NCBI RefSeq assembly: GCF_947501665.1 | Contig: NZ_CANMWS010000023.1 | Location: 1-64,000, forward strand | DNA: 64,000 nt | DNA from: an uncultured Shewanella sp. | GTDB taxonomy: Bacteria; Pseudomonadota; Gammaproteobacteria; Enterobacterales; Shewanellaceae | Direction: 5' to 3' | In this document: in pieces, positions 16,344-23,973 of the stretch | Layout: each line of letters opens with the position of its first letter | How positions within the stretch are numbered: the first letter of the stretch is position 1 | Made by a program: the position numbers and the translations under genes | The notes under the pieces: generated by a model | Told to the model about the DNA's origin: nothing | The model's database searches: none | What the model saw: only the letters and a program-made list of their open reading frames with translations

Positions 16344-17843
16344 TTAAAATAGCCAATTGACCCCCAATGCCAATGAGTTAATGGAGGTTTCAACATTTCC
16401 TGAGATCTCAGCGCTATCAACAATCAAGGATCCTTGAGAAATATCCCGATTAAAACTAAAGGTATGCTGGTAACCCAGATCAAAAAACAAGGTCTCACTG
16501 AATGCATAGCTGGCACCAACAGAAACGGCATAAAAATCACCAAAGGCAAAGTCTAGCGATACCGTGTCATCTGGCACGGGCGTTGTCTCATAAGCCATGC
16601 CTGTACGTAACATCCAATTTGGCGTTAATTGAAAACCCACTCCCGCCGCTAAACGGTAACTGTCATCCCAATTTTGTGCGGTAGAAAAACCGCCACCGTT
16701 GTCCAGTTCAATGTCTAATGTTTCAAAACGACTCCAACGAAACCAGCTCGCTGTCGCTTGTACATGCCAGTCTTCATTGAGTTGATAAACACCACTGAGA
16801 TCTAAGGTTTCAGGGGTGACTAACTCAACCGAGCCTCCTTCAACCCGTGAAGTCAACATAGGCTCAATCATACCCACTATGGCTGGGGCACTGATGGTAG
16901 CATCACCGGTTAGTGTATGGCTGATTTTACTGCGGTAATTCAAGCCGACTCGCGTGTCAAAGTCCAGCTGATACAAGACCCCTAAGGTATAACCAAAAGC
17001 CAAATCATCTCCAGTCATTTTGACATTGCCATCATCGGTATAAGTTCCAGAGCTGTCCAGTCCTGCACACAACTGCGAGGGCATTCCAGAAGCCACACCC
17101 AACTGACAAATCCCTGAGCTGTTGATCTGATTTTGGATTTCCGCCTCAATATATTGTGAATTAACCCCAAAACCGACACTCCATTTTGCAGAAATACGAT
17201 AAGACGCCATCAAGCCTAAATTCACACTAGTAATATCCGATTTCAAACTAAAATACCGCCCCACAAAATCAGTATCGAACTCTGAGCCACTGGAGTAAGG
17301 CACATTGAGGCTAGCGCCTAAATGCCAACTGGGGGATAACTGATAGCTGAAATACACCGACGGGATCAAAAAACTTTCATCGAGATTAACCTGTTCTTGC
17401 CCTTGAATGGCACTGGCCATGGAGGCCGATGAGGCATCAAAACTGTTACCCGACATCGTCACTTCGGTTTGGGTATAAACACCACTTAAGTTACCCACCA
17501 GCTGCATACCGTCAAGGCGAACCATGCCTGCTGGATTATAAAACACGGTACTGGCATCGCTGGCATCAGCCGCGCCGCCAGAAAACGCATCACCGAGTCG
17601 TTTAGCACTTTGCTCATCAATATAATAACCTTGTGCTAACGCTTGAGATGCCGTGCCCAATGACAAGATACTCATGCCTGTTAGCAATATTGTGGGTAGC
17701 ATAAAAGCCTGCTTCACTCGCATCGCACATGCCGTCATCATGTGTCTTTGTTTTTCATTTTTATCACTGCGCTGAAGGGCGGTTTTATGGGGTAATTGAT
17801 TAACACTCAATGTCCACTTTTTAAATGACCCTAATCCATTCAT
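16344..17843 (-). CDS. FadL/TodX family outer-membrane porin
   Basis: An outer-membrane beta-barrel for hydrophobic substrates. After a long N-region, a hydrophobic signal (MLPTILLTGMSILSLGTASQALAQG) leads into the family hatch sequence: QSAKRLGDAFSGGAADASDASTVFYNPAGM split across residues typical of FadL, including the NPAG motif. The rest alternates amphipathic strands and ends in a final F, the outer-membrane insertion signal. GGAG upstream favours ATG 17843, though that leaves about 45 residues before the hydrophobic core; a downstream Met-Met pair is an alternative start. It is the first gene of the five-gene operon to 11269. Confidence 0.85.
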   Translation of the reverse strand: MNGLGSFKKWTLSVNQLPHKTALQRSDKNEKQRHMMTACAMRVKQAFMLPTILLTGMSILSLGTASQALAQGYYIDEQSAKRLGDAFSGGAADASDASTVFYNPAGMVRLDGMQLVGNLSGVYTQTEVTMSGNSFDASSASMASAIQGQEQVNLDESFLIPSVYFSYQLSPSWHLGASLNVPYSSGSEFDTDFVGRYFSLKSDITSVNLGLMASYRISAKWSVGFGVNSQYIEAEIQNQINSSGICQLGVASGMPSQLCAGLDSSGTYTDDGNVKMTGDDLAFGYTLGVLYQLDFDTRVGLNYRSKISHTLTGDATISAPAIVGMIEPMLTSRVEGGSVELVTPETLDLSGVYQLNEDWHVQATASWFRWSRFETLDIELDNGGGFSTAQNWDDSYRLAAGVGFQLTPNWMLRTGMAYETTPVPDDTVSLDFAFGDFYAVSVGASYAFSETLFFDLGYQHTFSFNRDISQGSLIVDSAEISGNVETSINSLALGVNWLF

Positions 17844-18273
17844 TTGCATTTCTCCAAATTGAGGAGGTGCATTTAAAAGCATCACCACTTTTGCCTTTAT
17901 TCATTTAACGGGTTGATTAACCAATACCTAATATATGGACTGTAAAGTCATGCAAGGCTTTTATTAAATAAAGTAATGACTTTGATATTTTTAAATAAAC
18001 CCTCATTATTATTATTGTAAGTACTATGATAATTAACTTAACAAAAAACACTATTAATCATCTCGTTAATTAAAAAGCGACTGTTTATGCTATTCACTCT
18101 TTAAATGACTTAAATAACATATCAACAAATATTCATAAAATGCATTACCCTTTTATACTAAAACAAAAGAGAAAGTGCATTAAAGAGACATATCCAAATA
18201 ATAGATAAATTCAAATCAATCCATTTCACTTAAAAAGACCCAATCGATATTCCAGGGTCAGATTAATGTTTGT
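17844..18273. promoter_or_regulatory. AT-rich leader of the fadL operon
   Basis: About 430 bp of very AT-rich DNA with no ORF. It must hold the fadL-operon promoter on the minus strand. I could not single out a convincing operator or -35/-10 pair. Confidence 0.35.
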
Positions 18274-18460
18274 TATACCCGTGACACTTCAAGCTGCAAA
18301 ATTCAGCTGGAATGAAAAGCCTTTTAGACAAGGTCATTAATTGCGCCTGCATAAATGACATTTCCATCATCCTTGATGTTCAGTAACACAGTATAAAAGG
18401 CCTTGAATTAGGCACTTTTACAGGCTCTGAAAACAGGCATCTTCAAGTATCACGGGTATA
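18274..18460. mobile_element. MITE-like 187-bp element
   Basis: Terminal inverted repeats TATACCCGTGACACTTCAAG (18274-18293) and CTTCAAGTATCACGGGTATA (18441-18460) match at 18 of 20 positions when one is inverted. The interior has no ORF. A fragment resembling the left end plus the nearby CAGCTGGAA motif lies at about 18566-18592, and TATACCCAAGTGAAATGAAG at 20009 is similar. Repeats of this kind are common in Shewanella chromosomes, as I recall. Confidence 0.65.
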
Positions 18461-18475
18461 TGTACTATATAACTT

Positions 18476-18511
18476 GGCTCATAAACAATAAGTATTCATT
18501 GTTTATGAGCC
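18476..18511. terminator. Perfect 14-bp hairpin downstream of ugd
   Basis: GGCTCATAAACAAT (18476-18489) and ATTGTTTATGAGCC (18498-18511) form a perfect stem with an 8-base loop. A smaller GGGG/CCCC hairpin follows at 18520-18537. It may end ugd transcription coming from the right, but there is no clean U-run, so it could also belong to the neighbouring repeat. Confidence 0.45.
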
Positions 18512-18660
18512 AGAAAAGTGGGGATCCCTCAGTCCCCGTGATATAGCTAAATCAATATAAAATGAAATACTCAGCTGGAAATGTCACGGGGTAATCAGAG
18601 TTAAGACAAGCTCAAATTAACCGCTTCAAGTGGTTTAGCTATCGACAGCATCCCCCAGCA

Positions 18661-19827
18661 TTAATCCATACCAAATAAATCACGGGTATAGACTTTATCT
18701 TGTACATCCAGCAATTCTTCATCCATACGGTTCGAGACAATCACATCAGACATGGCCTTAAAGTCAGACAATGATGCGATGACCTCAGAGTTGAAAAACG
18801 TTGCATCCTCCATGAGTGGTTCATAAATAACCACATTAATCCCTTTTGCCTTAATACGTTTCATTATCCCCAGTATGGAAGAAGCCCTGAAATTATCCGA
18901 ACCCGATTTCATAATGAGCCGATAAACCCCAACAATGGCCGGCTGTTTATTGATCACTGACTGGGCAACAAAATCTTTTCGAGTGACATTCGCCTCAACA
19001 ATCGCTCGAATTAAGTTATTAGGGACATCTTCATAATTCGCTAATAATTGCTTAGTGTCTTTAGGTAAACAATATCCGCCAAATCCAAAGGAAGGGTTAT
19101 GGTAATAATCACCAATACGTGGGTCGAGCCCGACACCGTCAATAATTTGTTTCGATGATAAATGGTGTGTTTCTGCATAAGTATCTAATTCATTAAAATA
19201 AGCCACACGCATCGCTAAATACGTGTTTGAAAATAACTTCACAGCCTCAGCTTCGGTAGGATCGGTAAATAAAACAGGAATATCTTGCTTCAGTGCCCCG
19301 TCAATTAATAAATCTGCAAAAATGCGTGCTCTTTTTGAACGCTCACCCACAATAATGCGAGAAGGGTATAAATTATCATAGACCGCTTTTCCCTCCCGTA
19401 AAAACTCTGGAGAAAAAATAATATTCTCATGCCCAGTTTCAGCTATCAGCCTTTGCGTAAACCCAACAGGTACAGTGGATTTAATAATAATCACAGCACT
19501 GGGATTAATCGTGATAATGTCATTCACCACAGACTCGACCAAATGGGTATCAAAATAATTACTATCGGGATCATAATTTGTGGGGGTCGCCACAATAATA
19601 TAATCCGCCTCTTTAAAGGCAAGCTGATTATTTTGTGTCGCCCATAAATCAAGTGAATGAGTCGCTAAGTATTGCTCTGCTTCATCATCTTTAATTGGGG
19701 ACACTCTATCATTGACTAAATCAACTTTACGTTGATCAATATCATAAGCAATCACTTGGTTGTACTGTGCTAAAACAATTGCATTTGATAATCCAACGTA
19801 CCCTATTCCAGCAATCGCAATTTTCAT
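18661..19827 (-). CDS. ugd: UDP-glucose 6-dehydrogenase
   Basis: Makes UDP-glucuronate from UDP-glucose with two NAD+, a precursor for capsule, exopolysaccharide and lipid A sugars. Length 388 matches the short bacterial form. It opens with the NAD-binding MKIAIAGIGYVGLSNAIVLA and has ATPTNYD, KSTVPVGFT, SPEFLREGKA and the catalytic cysteine in FGFGGYCLPKDT. It stands alone on the minus strand between repeats, outside any visible polysaccharide cluster. Confidence 0.95.
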   Translation of the reverse strand: MKIAIAGIGYVGLSNAIVLAQYNQVIAYDIDQRKVDLVNDRVSPIKDDEAEQYLATHSLDLWATQNNQLAFKEADYIIVATPTNYDPDSNYFDTHLVESVVNDIITINPSAVIIIKSTVPVGFTQRLIAETGHENIIFSPEFLREGKAVYDNLYPSRIIVGERSKRARIFADLLIDGALKQDIPVLFTDPTEAEAVKLFSNTYLAMRVAYFNELDTYAETHHLSSKQIIDGVGLDPRIGDYYHNPSFGFGGYCLPKDTKQLLANYEDVPNNLIRAIVEANVTRKDFVAQSVINKQPAIVGVYRLIMKSGSDNFRASSILGIMKRIKAKGINVVIYEPLMEDATFFNSEVIASLSDFKAMSDVIVSNRMDEELLDVQDKVYTRDLFGMD

Positions 19828-20008
19828 AAAACGTTATTCCATTTCATCATGTCGAAAAAATTGAAGACGGCTTACTTTTCAGATCTTTCTTTAAAGATTA
19901 ATCTAAGTAACAACAACTAACTATTTGTTAAACATGCAATACATGCAAGTAGATATCAAGTGCCTTGTTAGGGTCATTTATGTGACAAAACCATAACTTT
20001 GGATAATA

Positions 20009-20032
20009 TATACCCAAGTGAAATGAAGATGC
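20009..20032. repeat. Possible partial copy of the Shewanella-type repeat
   Basis: TATACCCAAGTGAAATGAAG followed by ATGC resembles the inverted right arm of the element at 18274-18460 (TATACCCGTGATACTTGAAG then ATGC). It lies between ugd and the divergent reductase gene. Confidence 0.3.
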
Positions 20033-20112
20033 AATATTGATTTAGCTGTAGTTGTTAATTAAGCCATTTTTTGTCATGATATCCCTTCAATTTGGTTGTA
20101 TTTCAAAACGTC

Positions 20113-21060
20113 ATGAAAATATCCATTATCGGTGTCGGTGCTATAGGCGGTTATATTGCCGCTAACTTATTAAAATGTCAGCAATATAAAGTCCAATTAT
20201 TGGTCAAACCCTCCAGTGCTTTACTCACATCGACCCACTTGTCTGTCGCCGGTCTCACTGAACTCACAACGCCCACAGATGAAATCATCACCGATATCAA
20301 TCAAATGAATGGTGATGTTATTTTTATAACTACAAAATCAACAAGTAATGACACATTATTTGCATCTCTTCGTCATCTAAAAAATAAAATTTTTATCATT
20401 TTGCAAAATGGGATAGGTGTAGAAGATTTGTTAGCCCAGCACGTCGATGACAGTAATACCATTATCGGGGCCATTTCAAATATTAAACTCACCAAAGGGG
20501 AGGCAATCGGCCAAGTCATATTACACAGTGACTTTTGTAATATTGTTTATGCAACCAGCCATAACCCTGCCCCCAAAAATCCCTCGCAACAAAAACGGTT
20601 ATTATCATTACCCGCATTATTCCACACCACTTTTAGAGATGTTCATTGCTTAAAAAACATCTATCAGGTGCGCTTTCCAAAGCTCATGATCAATATTGCT
20701 TGTAATGCCGCCTCCATCATTGACAACCAAACCTTATATGGATTATCTCAAAGCCAAACGAGTCGACAAATGATCCATTTATTATCAGAAGAAGTACGCC
20801 AAGTCAGTCAATACTACAATGTTGAAATAAAAGCGAATATGATGACTGATATCGTCAACAGCTTTAATGCTACTCAATATAAAAATGTTTATTTTAGTAT
20901 GAAACAAGACTTTGACTTAGGCTTGCCGCTTGAAATGAAAAATGTGTTTTATCATTTTATTGAGCTGGCGACTCAAGCCAATATTCCCACTCCCACCACG
21001 AACAGTGCCCTCTTTAAAATAAACACGCTACTCAACCACAGAGAAAATGCAAAAAAATAA
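20113..21060 (+). CDS. Ketopantoate reductase family protein
   Basis: The N-terminal MKISIIGVGAIGGYIAANLL is the NADPH-binding Rossmann motif of the PanE/ApbA family. FITTKSTSND, ILQNGIGVED and GAISNIKLTKGEAIG follow the usual family order, and the second domain carries N-I-A-C-N-A-A-S. At 315 residues it is of normal length. Family members reduce 2-dehydropantoate or other 2-keto acids. Since several such paralogues often occur in one genome, I do not assign panE. The ATG at 20113 fits the family start; the in-frame ATG 21 bases upstream does not. Confidence 0.8.
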   Translation: MKISIIGVGAIGGYIAANLLKCQQYKVQLLVKPSSALLTSTHLSVAGLTELTTPTDEIITDINQMNGDVIFITTKSTSNDTLFASLRHLKNKIFIILQNGIGVEDLLAQHVDDSNTIIGAISNIKLTKGEAIGQVILHSDFCNIVYATSHNPAPKNPSQQKRLLSLPALFHTTFRDVHCLKNIYQVRFPKLMINIACNAASIIDNQTLYGLSQSQTSRQMIHLLSEEVRQVSQYYNVEIKANMMTDIVNSFNATQYKNVYFSMKQDFDLGLPLEMKNVFYHFIELATQANIPTPTTNSALFKINTLLNHRENAKK

Positions 21061-21291
21061 CCCCTATCGCGTTATTATTCCCCGTGGAGGCATGTCAGAA
21101 GCAAGCACTCTCTTTCATCGACATAATGGCAACGCTCGCTCAATATTCTCACTCCTTATATCGCCCTCCCAAACAAAATGACTAATACATAAGATAATTA
21201 ATGGCAAAAAGAGTCATCCTTAACAATACTTGAACTAAGGTTCAGCACCACCAGTCAAGTCAATAAATGGATTTCGTTGAGAGGGATGCTT

Positions 21292-22737
21292 ATGCAACAA
21301 ACCAGCCTGAATGTCTTGTTACTTCCAATGCACCTTCTCTACGTATTTTTTCAAGGTATTCGGCAAGCGAGCTGCCCCCCCCCATTGAAGACTCTGCTCT
21401 TAAAGCGACTCTTCTCCCTTAACACCTTACCCAAAGCACTAAAGACATTATTACTACTCGGGTTAATTTGTCTGGCGCCTCACACTCAAGGGAAAGAGAA
21501 TATTGATTTACTCATTGTTGTGGAGCCAAATGTTTTTGCAGAAAATAATCCAGAGCGGCTATCACGAGAAAGTTTGCAAGCCGCCATAGAGCAGCAACTT
21601 AACACTGCCAACGCCCTGTACAATCTCGCCAACATCCACTATTCACTTGTGGCGATTCTTGACTGGGAAGACAACGCTGTTTCTCAACAATTAAGCCAAG
21701 GGGATGACTATCAGCAAGCGCTAAGCCATCTGATGTCAGCGATAAGTGATCCTACAGATTCATTCAACACAGCAGATCTAAGGGCAAAAACGTATTTACA
21801 ACAATTCTTTGCTGACAAACTTATTTTTATTACCCAAGAGCACGATCTCAGTGTCGAGCCCTTTGGTAAAGCATTTTATCAAGCAGGGATCAGTGTCCAT
21901 GCGCCAGCTTTAATGACCATGCCCAGTGTGCTCGCCCACTTACTGGGTCATACCTTAGCCCTTGAGCATCCCAGCACTGACATTTGCCAATCAATTGCAC
22001 TGGTTATGTGCAGTCCATATGGTTCCCGCTTGTCACTGTCTATCAATGATATGACATGGTTAGGCCGCTTAGTCAAAGGCCAGGATATCCCCGTTAAAGC
22101 CCATTTTGACAACCGATTATACCTGGGTGCATTGTCGCCAGCCATGCCAAAAATAGCCAGAATTCAACTTCAAATTCAACAATCTCAGCTATCCAATCAG
22201 CAGCGCCATACACAAGCCATTTTACAATTAATTAATGATGCAGGCGAACGTCAGCCACTTGAACAAGACACCTCTGTTGAGCTCTTCACTCGTTCTGGCA
22301 CAGCCGTTGCCGCTTATCACTATCCGGCATCATTTTATCAACGCATTGTGTTTTTAGCAGGGGAAACACAAAAAAAAATCAGTTTAGAAATTCAACCAAG
22401 CAGTCAATACGCCAATTTCAGTATCGGGACGCGCTATGGCCTCATGGTGGAAGATAGCAACGTCCAACAAGTGAATATCATTGGAGACATCAGCAATACA
22501 GGCCCCAGTGCGCCAACAGAGCCGGTAGATCCCACCAAAGAAATGAACCCTAACCCTAACCCGTCAGCCCCCATTATTGACAATGACAGTAATAATAACA
22601 GTGGCGATAATAGCAATACCGATAATGTTAGCAGTACCAAAGACGATGCAAGCTCAATTGCATATCTATCATTATTAATACTATTAATCTTTGTATTTAT
22701 TAAAAAAATAGAACAAAAAAAGCCACCCAATAAATGA
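21292..22737 (+). CDS. Secreted pseudo-metzincin with C-terminal membrane anchor
   Basis: Hydrophobic segments near residues 8-18 and 50-66 (TLLLLGLICLAPHTQG) act as an export signal. The middle resembles a reprolysin-type protease: a central NTANALYNLANIHYSLVAI segment and HLLGHTLALEH (about residues 215-225). The three zinc-binding histidines are kept but the catalytic glutamate of HExxH is Leu, so proteolysis is unlikely. A Ser/Asn/Asp-rich linker leads to a C-terminal helix (YLSLLILLIFVFI) and a Lys-rich tail, resembling a sorting or anchor signal but lacking Gly-Gly. The start at 21292 is set by GAGAGG. A C9 run (21375-21383) lies in the signal region and could slip. Confidence 0.6.
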   Translation: MQQTSLNVLLLPMHLLYVFFQGIRQASCPPPLKTLLLKRLFSLNTLPKALKTLLLLGLICLAPHTQGKENIDLLIVVEPNVFAENNPERLSRESLQAAIEQQLNTANALYNLANIHYSLVAILDWEDNAVSQQLSQGDDYQQALSHLMSAISDPTDSFNTADLRAKTYLQQFFADKLIFITQEHDLSVEPFGKAFYQAGISVHAPALMTMPSVLAHLLGHTLALEHPSTDICQSIALVMCSPYGSRLSLSINDMTWLGRLVKGQDIPVKAHFDNRLYLGALSPAMPKIARIQLQIQQSQLSNQQRHTQAILQLINDAGERQPLEQDTSVELFTRSGTAVAAYHYPASFYQRIVFLAGETQKKISLEIQPSSQYANFSIGTRYGLMVEDSNVQQVNIIGDISNTGPSAPTEPVDPTKEMNPNPNPSAPIIDNDSNNNSGDNSNTDNVSSTKDDASSIAYLSLLILLIFVFIKKIEQKKPPNK

Positions 22738-22746
22738 AGTGGCTTT
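22719..22746. terminator. Bidirectional terminator
   Basis: AAAGCCAC and GTGGCTTT form an 8-bp stem flanked by A and T runs, overlapping the stop of the upstream gene. It lies between two convergent genes and can serve both. Confidence 0.8.
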
Positions 22747-22766
22747 CACAATCATCCCGATTAAGA

Positions 22767-23798
22767 TTACTTCAATGGCTGATCTTTTGCGGCAAATTGA
22801 TTCATAATAGTATTAATGGTCAATTGCGCACCATGGGCTATTTTATCAGACAGTTTTTTCTTTAATTTATACTGTACCTTAAAGACACTGCGCTCATTCG
22901 CCAGCTTCATTATCACATCATCACTGGTGGCTATTTCATCAATCAAGCCCAATTCAATGGCTTGTTGCCCATACCAATGCTCACCTGTCGCGACCTTATC
23001 AAGATCCAGCTCAGGGCGGTATTTAGCAATAAAGCTTTTAAACAGCACATGGGTTTCTTGCAGCTCTTCTTTAAACTTTTCACGGGCTTCATCGGTATTT
23101 TCACCGAAAATCGTGAGTGTCCGTTTAAAGTCTCCAGCAGTATGCTGCTCATAATCAATTTTATGCTTTTTCAGTAATCGATTAAAATTAGGAACTTGTG
23201 CTATCACACCAATGGAGCCTACAATCGCAAAAGGCGCGGCATAGACGGTATTTGCCACACAAGCCATCATATAGCCACCACTGGCAGCCACTTTATCAAT
23301 ACAAATCGATAACGGAATACCGGCTTGTCGAATTCTATCCAGTTGGCTTGCCGCTAGACCATAACCATGCACCATACCGCCGCCACTTTCCACATTAACT
23401 AACACTTCATCATGACTCGTTGCAATGGCCAGTACTGCACTGATCTCTTCGCGTAATGAGCTCACTTCATTAGCATCAATACTGCCTTTAAAGTTGATCA
23501 CAAATGTTTTAGGCTCCACGGTCGGCTCACTGACTGACTTTTCCGCTTTATCCTTTTCTTTTTGTGCCTCTTTGAGCTGTTTTTCATAAGCCTTAAACTG
23601 CTTTTTAGACATCAAGTCTTCATTCAAATAATGCTTAAGCTTTTTAAGTTCATCAGACATATTTGTCAAACTTAACTCGCCTTTACCACTTTTTTGCTTC
23701 ACTGCTGAGCCTAAAATCACCAACACAACTGCTAAAATGGCAATCACTAAAGTGACTGTTTTAGCAAAAAACAATCCATACTCGTATAAAAATTCCAC
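22767..23798 (-). CDS. sohB: Inner-membrane S49 family peptidase SohB
   Basis: A signal-peptide-peptidase-like serine protease. The GTG start at 23798 is chosen because GGAG lies six bases upstream and the resulting EFLYEYGLFFAKTVT matches the known SohB N-terminus. One transmembrane helix follows (VTLVIAILAVVLVILGSAV), then a charged coiled-coil linker. The S49 domain shows NVESGGGMVHGYGLA, the serine of ASGGYMMACVANTVYAAPFAIVGSIGV and lysine DFKRTLT for the Ser-Lys dyad. It is about 344 residues, as in E. coli. Confidence 0.9.
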   Translation of the reverse strand: MEFLYEYGLFFAKTVTLVIAILAVVLVILGSAVKQKSGKGELSLTNMSDELKKLKHYLNEDLMSKKQFKAYEKQLKEAQKEKDKAEKSVSEPTVEPKTFVINFKGSIDANEVSSLREEISAVLAIATSHDEVLVNVESGGGMVHGYGLAASQLDRIRQAGIPLSICIDKVAASGGYMMACVANTVYAAPFAIVGSIGVIAQVPNFNRLLKKHKIDYEQHTAGDFKRTLTIFGENTDEAREKFKEELQETHVLFKSFIAKYRPELDLDKVATGEHWYGQQAIELGLIDEIATSDDVIMKLANERSVFKVQYKLKKKLSDKIAHGAQLTINTIMNQFAAKDQPLK

Positions 23799-23929
23799 TA
23801 TATGCTCCGAATTAACCTGCGAAAAAGCGATATACCTAAGTGAGCAAAAGACCAAACTGTCATATGACTTAAATATACCATCATGATACTGATCTCAACG
23901 CCACTATTGTAACAGCCTAAACAGCAATA

Positions 23930-23957
23930 AAAAAACCCGACGATGCCGGGTTTTTAA
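23930..23957 (-). terminator. Terminator of the lipase gene
   Basis: Read on the minus strand, CCCGGCATCGTCGGG is followed by a run of T, 17 bp after the lipase stop. The A-run on the other side would make it partly bidirectional. Confidence 0.75.
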
Positions 23958-23973
23958 AATAATTTATCGAGAA

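Noticed and set aside
22434..22730. 98-codon minus-strand frame in the pseudo-metzincin gene
   Set aside because: Complement of the Ser/Asn/Asp-rich linker and hydrophobic tail; antisense artefact.
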